Position numbers and translations under genes: made by a program. Below are positions 53,446 to 62,627 of a DNA stretch of 64,000 nucleotides, in pieces (within the stretch, counting starts at the first letter, position 1; the number at the start of each line of letters is the position of its first letter). Origin of the DNA: Paramoeba atlantica (taxonomy: Eukaryota > Discosea); the NCBI GenBank assembly GCA_977017575.1, contig CDRNVI010000030.1, positions 1 through 64,000 on the forward strand. Direction: 5' to 3'. The notes below the pieces were generated by a model. The model was given only the letters and a program-made list of their open reading frames with translations, did no database searches and was not told the DNA's origin.

Positions 53446-54073
53446 TCGCCAAGTTCCTGTTTGCCCTCACGACACTCGCGGACATGCTTAATGGTAATGC
53501 AATTGAAACGCGCAACCCTCTGTAGTGCACATAAAGTGTATTTTTTGTTTAAGGGGGTCTGTGAGAACATCCGCATGTTCGTGTGGACAGTTTGGCGGGC
53601 AATAAGCCGAATTGAAATGCCCAGACAAAGGCTTCGCCGTCATCTTGTGCCGCTCGTTCCGCTTTGATCGCTTTGGGTCCGGGGTCACTCATCTTCAGAG
53701 CTTGATTCAGATGAAGAGAGCGGTTCGGGCGCTTCCGGTATTGCTACACAACAAAGGACCCCCGCTTCAGAGCTCCATTCGTCCTTCCTCCAAGAATTAC
53801 ACCGGATTGTTATTCAGTTTTGCGCTTTCTCGAGCTCAAACGAAAGCGTGGGTCTCGACGTCAGTGAACCCCCCCTCCCACTATCGAACCTCTCTCCGCT
53901 ACCCACACCCAGATGCAGATCTGCGGACGGGTACACTACTAGCACGCATCACTAGCGCAACGTTGGTATTTACTCAATGTTAGCGCACAAAACTAAGAAT
54001 AAACAATCAAAATCGAAAGCGGTTTTACTGACTGCATTAATGTCGGGGATTACAGCATAGTCAACAATAATCA
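53446..54073. other. Unassigned stretch after the retroelement relic
   Basis: Plus frame 53612-53983 is open for 123 codons but has no recognisable domain. It could be more of the same decayed element. Confidence 0.3.
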
Positions 54074-54922
54074 TCACTTTGTCGTTACCAAACCCGTTTT
54101 AAAATGATGTTCCTTATCATCGTTTACAATTACATGATCGAACTTGTTCTCGGCATAATTCAAATACTTTAGATTCTTTGGGAGGCTAGACAGATCAAGG
54201 ACTCCAGAAAAATGATTCGTGTCAATTGTCAACCGCTCCAAATTAGAGGGAAGGCGGCTAAGATCGACCGCCCCCGAGAAATTATTTTTATGCAGGTAGA
54301 GCTCAGCTAAGCTCGTGGGGAGATCGTGAAGATCCACTTCACCACTTAATCGGTTGAGAGAAATAACCAACTTTTTAATATTTGCCGGCATCAATGATAA
54401 TGAGATCCCGCCACTGAATCCCGCGTTTGCGGCGTTAAACATACTAATGGACGTTGGCAGCTGCTCTAACGCAAGCTCTCCTTCCAAAGCATTCCCACTT
54501 ATGTCAAAACTTTGCAGATTCACGGGAAGGTCGTGAAGCTCAACTTTCCCGCATAGCACATTATAGTCCAGAGCAATCCGTACAGAGGGATGGGGAAACA
54601 AGGCGGTGGGAATCGGTCCCGAGAGTTGATTTCCGCAACCATAATTAAGTCTCCCCAGCTCTAACGTATGAATGCTGTCGGGTAAATGGCACCAGGAAGG
54701 GTCGCCACGGAGGGCACGCCCGCACCAGGACACAGTAACGACCCTTTTATGCGTATCGCACGTTACCCCACTCCACTCACATGCTTGTACGTGAGCGTTC
54801 CACGTCTTATGTGTTTTGGAAAAGTTCGACACAAACGCAGAGAGCTGAACTTCTTGAGGTAAGAGCGAACGCGTTGCTTTTTGTGGTTTCCGAGAAGAAT
54901 CTGCAAAAAGCGCCACACGCAT
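54074..54922 (-). CDS. Divergent LRR protein, 8 repeats
   Basis: 282 residues from ATG 54922 (MRVALFADSSRKPQKATRSL). The frame extends upstream only to a TTG at 55006; those 28 residues are hydrophobic in part (LLAYLLKHIYFAVAT), so an unusual start or an upstream exon giving a signal peptide cannot be excluded. LLPQEVQLSAFV, N-cap C48, W50, C55, then a lengthened first repeat (LGRLNYGCGNQLSG) with two extra cysteines nearby. Repeats include LSGEVDLHDLP, FSGAVDLSRLP and FSGVLDLSSLP. The C-terminus is charged (NDDKEHHFKTG) without a T-x-I cap. Confidence 0.88.
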   Translation of the reverse strand: MRVALFADSSRKPQKATRSLLPQEVQLSAFVSNFSKTHKTWNAHVQACEWSGVTCDTHKRVVTVSWCGRALRGDPSWCHLPDSIHTLELGRLNYGCGNQLSGPIPTALFPHPSVRIALDYNVLCGKVELHDLPVNLQSFDISGNALEGELALEQLPTSISMFNAANAGFSGGISLSLMPANIKKLVISLNRLSGEVDLHDLPTSLAELYLHKNNFSGAVDLSRLPSNLERLTIDTNHFSGVLDLSSLPKNLKYLNYAENKFDHVIVNDDKEHHFKTGLVTTK

Positions 54923-55314
54923 GGGTAAAACTGATATATCTCTAAGTCGTATCTCCGTTGCAACTGCAAAATAAATGTGCTTCAACAAATATGCTAACAA
55001 GTGCAAGTATACAAGCTGATTTGCTGCAGTAAGCTACAATACATAGGATACGATACTGTAGCACGTAGCACTCCCTACTGAACACCTACTTTTTACCCTT
55101 TTCTGGATTACGAATTAAAATTTAATTATTTTTCGATTTTTTGCTCTGACCTCTAAGGGTGATAGGGACAAAAGTGCGGAAAACGTTTGATTTTTTCAAA
55201 AAAATTGCCCCGTTAAGTTTTGTAACGTTTTTGTGCTCTTTACAAACCTTGAAAAACGACAAATGAATAGATCCTAGTAGAACACTGATCCACTTTATAA
55301 AAAAAAGTAAATAC

Positions 55315-55749
55315 ATGAAAAGGTATCGGGACGTATCAACCGCCACGGAACCTCGTGATACTGGCAAAACGGGGCGGACCCATTGGAAATTGGTGAATCG
55401 TCGTGATACGCCTACCTTACATGGCTTCATCATTCCCCATCATGCCAGTGCGCGATCCGTGGTAGTGACCGACTATTGGGGGGCTTATAATGGTTTGGAC
55501 CAAGTTTGTTGCCGCTACTCCGTGAATCATAGTAGGGAGTTTGTGAACGAGAAGGGGTACCGTACTAATGGTGCTGAGAGTGTCCACAGCACTATTAAGT
55601 GTTGGGTACGACTCCAACACTATAATTTTGGGGCGACAACGTTGGTTGCAGCGAAACATCGCACTGCGGAGCGTAAAGTATGGGGATACCCACGATGGCA
55701 GCGAACAGTCTCGAGAGAGTCGCTTCGTGAACATCATGAAGTGCATTAA
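55315..55749 (+). pseudogene. C-terminal half of a Merlin/IS1595-type transposase
   Basis: 144 codons from ATG 55315. VVVTDYWGAYNGLD holds the second catalytic Asp (D53). YSVNHSREFVNEKGYRTNGA and ESVHSTIKCWVR match the H-S..F....G..TN..E..hs..K block with the last catalytic Glu (E88). The zinc ribbon and first Asp are missing upstream, where the residues do not align (DVSTATEPRDTGKTGRT). The C-terminus is basic. Of the three Merlin relics this is the only one with an intact last half, so it is the best for family placement. Confidence 0.75.
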
Positions 55750-55872
55750 GGACAACTAAGGATTTCCCACCCACGAAGAATTTGAAGAAGTCAGTTCCGA
55801 TAGTTGCGCATCAGACTACGAGGGATGCCGCCCCTCCTCGAATTTTTTATTAGTTTTTTATTCCTAACTAAT

Positions 55873-56053
55873 CCGTACTTGGCTAACCCGTCCTGCGGGT
55901 ACTCGGGGGGGGGTCACCCCCGTGTAAGGGGGTGGAAAATGTGCGCCAAGCCCTCGGCTACCCCCTCTGCGGCTTTCTTTTCGAAAACTAATTTTTTCAA
56001 AAAGAAATTTCGAAAGAAATAATTTCAAAAAGAAATTTCGTGCGGTATGCCCC
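55873..56053 (+). repeat. Copy of the CCCGTCCTGCGG dispersed repeat arm
   Basis: Matches 19275-19412 and 30400-30545 from ACCCGTCCTGCGGGTAC to GCGGTATGCCCCCC. An extra duplication of AAAGAAATTTCG lies near 56000-56040. Confidence 0.8.
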
Positions 56054-56513
56054 CCTCCATAGACACAGTTTCGACGTTAGAATGACGTTTCATGTCGATG
56101 CAATTCTGTAGAATGAATATTGTTGGCTACTTACGTTGATGTGCTGCATGGCTAAAATTCCGCCCGAGAATTGGATTGAATTTCCTATCCCAACCAGGGA
56201 TCTTCGGTCTGGGATCTTCGGCAACCAGGGATCTTCGGTATTGAGAGGAGCGATATCCATGAGAAACTGCTTAATGTGCTCTTCAGGTCTTTCCTATTTC
56301 TTCGAAAACAAAAGATATACAGAATGTAGCTCACATTATTAAGCGAGGCACGGCGATTGCTCGCTTGGGCGAGCGTCATGGACTGGAACCTGAAGAGGGT
56401 GGATTATCATATCCAGTGCACCAAAAGTCTGTTTTTGTAAATTTTATTCTACTAATATTTTTATAATCCCAATATCTATACTGTATACTCCAAGTATACA
56501 CATACCAGTACTC

Positions 56514-56829
56514 TACTACCCCCCCCTATTTAATAGGACTCCGATTTTGGGCAAAAGTCCCTAATAAAGGGGGAGGGCATGGAAAATAATGTGAAAGAAA
56601 AAAAATCGGCGCCGCTTCGCAGCGCCTTTTTTATCGTTGTGAAACAAGCTCCTGCTCCCTTTTGATACACTTGTGGTTGTTGGAGTAGATACGGAAAAAA
56701 AAACCGCCGCTTCGCGGCGCATTCGACAATTTATTGGCACTTTCCCCGAATTTTTTTTGGCCTTCCAGACAAAATAGCCCTACTAAAGGGGGGGTGACAC
56801 GTAGCCCTATTAAATAGGGGGGGATAGTA
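56514..56829. mobile_element. Inverted-repeat element of the CCCCTATTTAATAGG family
   Basis: It starts TACTACCCCCCCCTATTTAA and its inverted right end reads TACTATCCCCCCCTATTTAA. Related CCCTATTA/CCCTACTAAA words recur at 56568 and 56780. Two GC hairpins of the gccgcttcgcggc type lie inside (about 56607 and 56705). It directly abuts the IS30-type pseudogene. Confidence 0.85.
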
Positions 56830-56851
56830 ATTGTTTTTTTCTTTATTCCTC

Positions 56852-57748
56852 ATGTCAAAATATCAGAGGCTCGGGCAAAGAGACAGAGTCACCATACAAG
56901 AGATGTTTGAGGCAGGCGCGACATGGCGTGAGATTGGCACTGCTATCGGTAAATCCCATAACACCGTTAGCCGTGAGCTGGCCCGTAACAAGAAACGGGG
57001 TCGGTGTTACGAAGTCAGCCGCGCACACAATGTCAAAGCGCCGCCTGGTAAGCAAGGCTGTGCGTCCCCGGTTTATCCGTGGGTCTATGGAGGAAGTGCT
57101 TAGGACAACTTCACAGCCCCGAACAGGTAGCCAACACCTTAGTTGTTGGCTGACAGGCTTCACCGTCTGTGACCACTATTTATCGTCATGTGGCACGCGA
57201 CAAAGACGACAGCGGGAAGCTCTCCAAGTCCCTTCGGATTCGTGGCAAGCGTCCTTATAGGCGTCGCTTCAATTGAGGTCGCCCAACGATCCCAAACAGA
57301 GTCCCCATCCGTCTTCGCCCTCAGATAGTTAACAAGAGGCGTCGGTATGGGGATTGGGAAGCGGACCTAGTAGAAGGAAAAAATCACTCAGGGTACATTC
57401 TGACCTTGTGTTAGAGAAAGAGTCGGTTCGTTGTGCGACGTGTGCTACGATCAAAGCATGCGGACGAAGTTTCAAATTATAAAGGAGTTAAACAAGTATA
57501 AAGTTTGTACCATTACATACGACAACGGGACATAATTTTCGAAACATGAACGGGTGCATGAAAAGCTTCGTTGCAATTCATATTTCCGCGCTCCGTACCA
57601 TTCATGGGAAAACGGAGCGGTGGAAAACATGAATGGTCTAATTCATCAATACCACAAGGCGACCGACTCTTTTGATTTTCTCAGCCTCGCGGAGGTCACC
57701 AAGACAGCAAAAAAGTTGAACAAGCGGCCGAGAAAGGTTGTACGGTGA
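56852..57748 (+). pseudogene. IS30-family transposase pseudogene
   Basis: ATG 56852 (MSKYQRL) opens a helix-turn-helix of IS30 type (REIGTAIGKSHNTVSRELAR). After a frameshift near 57020-57100 the parts continue in order: SPEQVANTL, TTIYRHVARD, then YGDWEADLVEGKNHSGYILT with the first catalytic Asp. Near 57520 comes ITYDNGT with the second, and near 57600 APYHSWENGAVENMNGLIHQ with the Glu, then LNKRPRKV. Stops (TGA near 57150 and 57270, TAG near 57410, TAA near 57497) and shifts make it non-functional. The family is best known from prokaryotes. Confidence 0.82.
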
Positions 57749-57880
57749 GAATGTCCGAAGAAATTCGAAAACCTGTTTGTTAAAGTTTGAAGAGTGACGT
57801 TATGTAGGTAAGTCGAAAGCATAAAAGAAGAAAGTCGTATTTCTGGAAGGTCGAGACTAATGTTTCGTTTCTCATCAATA

Positions 57881-58468
57881 TACTGTACCCCCCTAGTTAT
57901 CTGTCACCCCCCCACCCCCCCCTAGTTATCTGTAGTTTTTCGGCCCTTCGAATATTTTTTTTGTCGATCCCCCCTAGTTATCTGTCGCCTTTCTAAAAAT
58001 TTATAAAATTGGAAGCGAGACTTTAATTTCGTTTCTGTTCTGCTTTTAGGGTAATGGTTTTGCGTGGCGTTCTACGGTCAAAATTGGAAAACTGGATCAT
58101 CATCCCCTTCATCATCCCCATCATCGTCCGCTTCGGTATCCCCTCCATCATGTGATTGGAGTCCGATGGCTCCCGAAGTTTTACTTTAACCCATGGATGT
58201 AACGTAATCAATATTTTAACCCAATAAAATGTGTGTGAATTACTCTCTGGGCTTCTTTTAACCCGTAGACGCATGTCTTCAGCTTATAGTACCCCGTTGG
58301 GGTAAAAAGGAATCTTCCTAGGCAATAAAGATACCGTTTCTGTAACATTTCGTTCCCTCGCTTTTTTTGGCGACGGACCCCCTTAGTTATCTGTCGCACC
58401 GCTACCCCCCTAGTTATCTCTCACCTTTTCTCGGAAAGTAGCGACAGATAACTAGGGGGGGTACAGTA
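57881..58468. mobile_element. Inverted-repeat element of the CCCCTAGTTATCTGTC family
   Basis: The ends TACTGTACCCCCCTAGTTAT and, inverted, TACTGTACCCCCCCTAGTTA match. The motif CCCTAGTTATCTGTC or close variants occurs at least six times (57893, 57922, 57971, 58380, 58407 and inverted 58443). The middle is AT-rich without a supported gene. Confidence 0.88.
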
Positions 58469-58758
58469 CTTGTTTAAGTTTCCAAGTCATCTTTTCTGAT
58501 GTCTGATGCCAGTTCCATGTATGAATTTATACCCATCATTTTACTGCTCAATAAAGTTCTTTTTTATAAATAATCTTGGTGCACTGAATATGAAAAAATG
58601 TTTGACACCTGTGAACGGGCTTCTTTTTCCAATTTTTTTGGTGCACTGGATATGCAAGAATATTGGTGTACTGGATATGATAACACGGACCCCTTTCTAG
58701 ACAAGAAAACATTTTGTAATTAAGATGAAATAAAAGTAGCGATGTAGATTGTACAAAA

Positions 58759-59550
58759 TTACGCACGTTTTATGTTTGAAGTTATGCGAGTATTTCCAAC
58801 CCAAATACATTTCAACGTCTTTGGCAACTTTGACGTTTCAACATATCCGGACAGCATAGGGTTGTTCGTAACCCGAAGTATTTCGAAACTTCGAGGAAGA
58901 CGATCAAACTTGGCAACGCCAGTAAAGTTATTATTTTCACAATCCAGATGTACGAGCGAGGGAGGCAAATGCTCTAAGTCCAGAGGTCCCGTTAGTTTGT
59001 TATCCGGAAAAGATAAATCGCTCAATTTTCTCGGCAGCCCGGTAAGATTTACTTTCCCGGAAATTTGGTTCTCGCTCATACAGAGCTTTCTCAAGGTGGA
59101 GGGCAAATGGGTTAGATCAACATTTCCTTCAAACTTATTATCTTTCAGCAAAAGTGACTCCAGGCGGGCCGGCAAATGAGTCAGATCCAATTCTCCCGAA
59201 AAAGCATTGGTCGAGAGCTGCAGATAGCTCAGTCCTGGAGGCAGCTCACTAAATGATACCCCTCCAGTAAGTCCGTTTTCCCACACAGAAAAATTACGTA
59301 CTGTGCGGCACAGATCCCCCCAAGAAGGGGATCCGGAAAGAAACATAAAGCCCCAATTCACCTCCATGACATTTAACTCTTCATCACACGTAACGCCTTC
59401 CCACTCACATGCGGGATTGGATGTATTCCATGTGGTCTTCGTCTTGTGTATGTGTTGAATAAATTGTGAGAGTTCGTATTCTTGAGGTAATTGGGCTCCT
59501 CGTACTTTACTGGGACGTTTCTCTGTGATTCTGCGGTCCGGAAGATCCAT
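58759..59550 (-). CDS. LRR protein, 8 repeats (subfamily A)
   Basis: 263 residues from ATG 59550 (MDLPDRRITEKRPSKVRGA). An upstream in-frame ATG at 59658 would add 36 residues with no family likeness (MTIIESILSFDREVTFGYIQ), so the inner start is preferred; the longer form is possible. LPQEYELSQF, N-cap C48, W50, C55 (CEWEGVTC). Eight repeats include FSGELDLTHLP (2), FEGNVDLTHLP (3), ISGKVNLTGLP (4), LTGPLDLEHLP (5) and FTGVAKFDRLP (6). The C-cap is WVGNTRITSNIKRA. Confidence 0.92.
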   Translation of the reverse strand: MDLPDRRITEKRPSKVRGAQLPQEYELSQFIQHIHKTKTTWNTSNPACEWEGVTCDEELNVMEVNWGFMFLSGSPSWGDLCRTVRNFSVWENGLTGGVSFSELPPGLSYLQLSTNAFSGELDLTHLPARLESLLLKDNKFEGNVDLTHLPSTLRKLCMSENQISGKVNLTGLPRKLSDLSFPDNKLTGPLDLEHLPPSLVHLDCENNNFTGVAKFDRLPRSFEILRVTNNPMLSGYVETSKLPKTLKCIWVGNTRITSNIKRA

Positions 59551-59658
59551 AGCGTGAGAAATGTAAAATTGCGGAAAAGGTGAAAAGGCTAAATATTCTT
59601 GAATGTAACCGAAAGTCACCTCTCTGTCGAAAGAAAGAATAGATTCTATTATTGTCAT

Positions 59659-60358
59659 TCTATTAGAATGACATTTGTTGCTGTCGGTGTTACACTTGGT
59701 CGTGCATCAGCATGAGAGCTCTCCGGCCGTTGCGAATGCATGTTCTTCAGCGTATAGAAGGGCGGCCGGGTCCGATGCCTTTGGTGAGCCCTCGATCAGT
59801 CATAGCAAGGAGTAGGTCCCCGCGCCTGAGGAAGCACAGTGGAAGCCGCCAACCGTATGCGAAAAGATAAAATTCATTTTCGAGGAGAAACGGAATCTTA
59901 TCGGGAAGAAGGAACGAAGTTTTATGGGGCCTCGGGGGTACCGAAATAAGCTTTTTAACACGTTTTGAGAGAAAAGAATAAGGAAAAGTTGTCAAACAAG
60001 TTGGGGAGAAAAGCATAAGTAAGAGAGATTTGACCTAAAACCACTCCCTTATTGGGGGGATACGTACGGAGAGCCTACGGGAGGGCCTTCTATACCATAA
60101 CATAGCGGGATACATAATATAGCGCAAAGCCCAATACTCTTTACTCAAAGAAAAGCAAAAATAAGGACGATAGAATGATATAATAAATCATTGATAAATT
60201 TTATCAACTGAAAATAAGGTACAGGTACTTACCTAGGCGAAAAAAGCTGATCAAAAAAAGCTGACTGTCGAACGCCACGATGCGAAACAGGTAGTCTAAA
60301 AACGGTCGACTTTGAATGTTGCGACATTTTGTACACATACGTGTAGAAGGAAATCTAT
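59659..60358. other. Intergenic, nothing recognised
   Basis: Contains a GC-richer stretch (59740-59850) with no recognisable coding domain and AT-rich sequence from 60100. Confidence 0.4.
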
Positions 60359-61192
60359 TTATTCAATGTTGGTAGATATTTGTGTACCGTCCACACGAAT
60401 ATGTCGCAAAGATGTGGGAATAACGTCTTTATCAATTTCGCCGACCAGTTTCGTATTTTCTTCCAAAGTAAGCTTACGCAGTCCTTCCGGAAGACAGTCG
60501 AGGAGCACAATACCACTGAATAGATTTCCATGGCCCTCAAACACTTGGAGAGAGGGAGGCAAATGTTGGAGGTCAAGGGGTCCCGTAAAATGGTTCCTTG
60601 CAAGTCCCAGGAGTCTCAGGTTGCTAGGCAAGTTACTCAAGCACACAGACCGGGAAAAGTTGTTTTCATTGATATTAAAAAACGTCAAAGCTTCAGGCAA
60701 ACGGGTCAGGTCCACGCACCCCTCAAAGTTGTTTTGGGTTAATATAATTGTATCCATTTTTTCGGGAAGATGCGAAAAATCCAACTCTCCAGAAAAGGCA
60801 TTGCATGATATCTCTAGTTTGGTCATTTCTGCGGGCAATTTATTAAGCGGTACATTTCCAGAGAAACCGTTCTGCCATACCTGAAATTCTTGTAGCGTAC
60901 TGCACAGGTAATCCCATTGCAGCGTGCCGATGAGATCCATATAGCTCCAGTTTATCCTTGTCACACGCGAATTCTCATCACAACTCACGCCCATCCAATC
61001 AGACGCCTTTGTGGATGTGTTCCAGGAGGAAGGGGGGTTGGCAATCTCGCAAGTTAATCGTGTCAGTTCGTATTCCTGCGGTAAATTGGCTCCTCGTATT
61101 TTACCCGGACGGATGTGTTGCACTGCCGCGTTGGCGTCGTCATCAGCTGCACGACAAACCGAAGCCGATATGATGGCGATTAGCATAAGCAT
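60359..61192 (-). CDS. Secreted LRR protein, 8 repeats (subfamily A), one cap cysteine shifted
   Basis: 277 residues from ATG 61192. Clear signal peptide: MLMLIAIISASVCRA with likely cleavage before ADDD. RPGKIRGANLPQEYEL follows. In the N-cap, SWNTSTKASDWMGVSC, the first cysteine is Ser64 while W66 and C71 remain. A new cysteine, C48 in LTCEIANPP, could pair with C71 instead. Eight repeats: FSGELDFSHLP (2), FEGCVDLTRLP (3), FSRSVCLSNLP (4), FTGPLDLQHLP (5), FSGIVLLDCLP (6). The C-cap is RVDGTQISTNIE. Confidence 0.93.
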   Translation of the reverse strand: MLMLIAIISASVCRAADDDANAAVQHIRPGKIRGANLPQEYELTRLTCEIANPPSSWNTSTKASDWMGVSCDENSRVTRINWSYMDLIGTLQWDYLCSTLQEFQVWQNGFSGNVPLNKLPAEMTKLEISCNAFSGELDFSHLPEKMDTIILTQNNFEGCVDLTRLPEALTFFNINENNFSRSVCLSNLPSNLRLLGLARNHFTGPLDLQHLPPSLQVFEGHGNLFSGIVLLDCLPEGLRKLTLEENTKLVGEIDKDVIPTSLRHIRVDGTQISTNIE

Positions 61193-61679
61193 TTAAGAGT
61201 ACGCGCTCGTAAATGAAGGTGAAATCTACACTACTGAAATCTACTGGATATGCGTATTTTCCACTGTCATTATTAGATACAGTGACACTTTATGCAGTCT
61301 AATCATTTATACAAACGATAAGAAATCTGTAAAGCAATTTCCCGAATGTTCAATTTCAATTTCTGAGGATACATAATTCTGGTCTGGAATCACACGACAC
61401 GTCATGCAAACGCATTTTCGCGACGAAACAGAATTTCGAAAAAAAAATACCAGGAGCTTGGAAATACGGAAAGAAGCTATACTATCTATGTAGGACCTAA
61501 CGGAACTCGGTGCTCTTGTCGGGACAGATGCAAGCACGTATATTCCGCGCTGAGGAAGGAAAAGAGGGCTGACGTAAATTTTTTTATAATCAGAATTTTC
61601 AAAATTGGATCCGAGAAGATTATAATGTGGCTGTGCGGGTTTTTGAGGGACTTTTGAACTTCCTGATCCCCAAATAGGA
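61193..61679. other. Intergenic, nothing recognised
   Basis: No coding remnant or element end seen. Confidence 0.4.
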
Positions 61680-62624
61680 CTATTCCAAAACAGTGATATC
61701 AGTACCGTCTATGCTCAAATTAGAGGGTGCATTCTCCTCTTTGATTTCACCACAGACTGCACACCCATCAAGATTAAGTGTATCTAAGCTTTTGGGAAGA
61801 GAGTCCAGTAAGACTGTTCCCTCAAACTCCGTGTATTGCGCATCAAGCTCTTCCAATAACGGAGGGAGGTGAGAAAGATCCAGCGCCCCCGTAAATTCAT
61901 TGTTTCCTATATACAAAATACGAAGGGTTTGGGGAAACTCACTGAGACATATCTCCCCGGACAGTTCGTTCATTTGGAGCGTCAGCACCGCGAAGTTGGG
62001 CGGAAGTTGTGTCAAATCTACCTCCCCTTCAAATTTATTGTCCCCTACGCACAGTTTTCGCATACTGGTGGGGAGGTGTCGCAGATCAAGCTCCCCGCTG
62101 AGCTCGTTTGTGAACAAGTAAAGAAGGACGAGATTCGGAGGCATCATGTCCAGCGGGAGGGTTCCATTCAGACGAGCACTGTTGGCTTTCATTTTCTCCA
62201 AACTCTTTGGGAGGCATTCCCACTGCATTGATCCAAAAAGGCTGCGATGACCCCAGTCAATCTGGATGATGGTTTGCTCTTTGCACATCACGCCAGGCCA
62301 CTCACAGGCGGGAGTGGATGTGTTCCACGCTGCATGCGGATGCTGAAGTCCGGCGATCAGTCGCATAAGTTCATATTCCTGCGGTAAATTTGCACCTCGC
62401 ACTTTACCGGGGCGGGCAACTGGACCATCCGCGGCATGTATTTCAGCGCTGAGACGAGAGTCGTGATCATTTCGTTTTCGGCGCTTCGGGGAGGGTTGCG
62501 GTGCGTCAGCCAAATCAACGCGGGATACAGCTGAGGGGAACATCGTAGGGCTGTTAGATGAAGAAGCTCTAGTGACTAGGTATGGAAAAAAATTTAACCG
62601 GAGAAAAAAGTAATGCAAACGCAT
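61680..62624 (-). CDS. Secreted-type LRR protein, 8 repeats (subfamily A)
   Basis: 314 residues, the longest of the array, from ATG 62624. The start MRLHYFFLRLNFFPYLVTRA is basic then hydrophobic and can serve as a signal peptide; a second ATG lies at residue 28. The basic motif KRRKRNDHD is at 47-55, as in the genes at 21634 and 36443. RPGKVRGANLPQEYEL, N-cap C107, W109, C114 (CEWPGVMC). Eight repeats include FEGEVDLTQLP (3), LSGEICLSEFP (4), FTGALDLSHLP (5) and FEGTVLLDSLP (6). An extra cysteine pair is in repeat 7 (DGCAVCGEI). The C-cap is SIDGTDITVLE. A dispersed repeat starts just three bases upstream. Confidence 0.93.
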   Translation of the reverse strand: MRLHYFFLRLNFFPYLVTRASSSNSPTMFPSAVSRVDLADAPQPSPKRRKRNDHDSRLSAEIHAADGPVARPGKVRGANLPQEYELMRLIAGLQHPHAAWNTSTPACEWPGVMCKEQTIIQIDWGHRSLFGSMQWECLPKSLEKMKANSARLNGTLPLDMMPPNLVLLYLFTNELSGELDLRHLPTSMRKLCVGDNKFEGEVDLTQLPPNFAVLTLQMNELSGEICLSEFPQTLRILYIGNNEFTGALDLSHLPPLLEELDAQYTEFEGTVLLDSLPKSLDTLNLDGCAVCGEIKEENAPSNLSIDGTDITVLE

Positions 62625-62627
62625 ACA

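Noticed and set aside
54923-55006. Hydrophobic 28-residue extension of the LRR gene as a signal peptide
   Set aside because: It has no ATG (TTG only), and the sequence upstream offers no start; kept as an alternative in the gene entry, not annotated.
56852-57748. Bacterial contamination as the source of the IS30-type gene
   Set aside because: The gene is decayed and flanked without a break by elements of the same families as the rest of the window.
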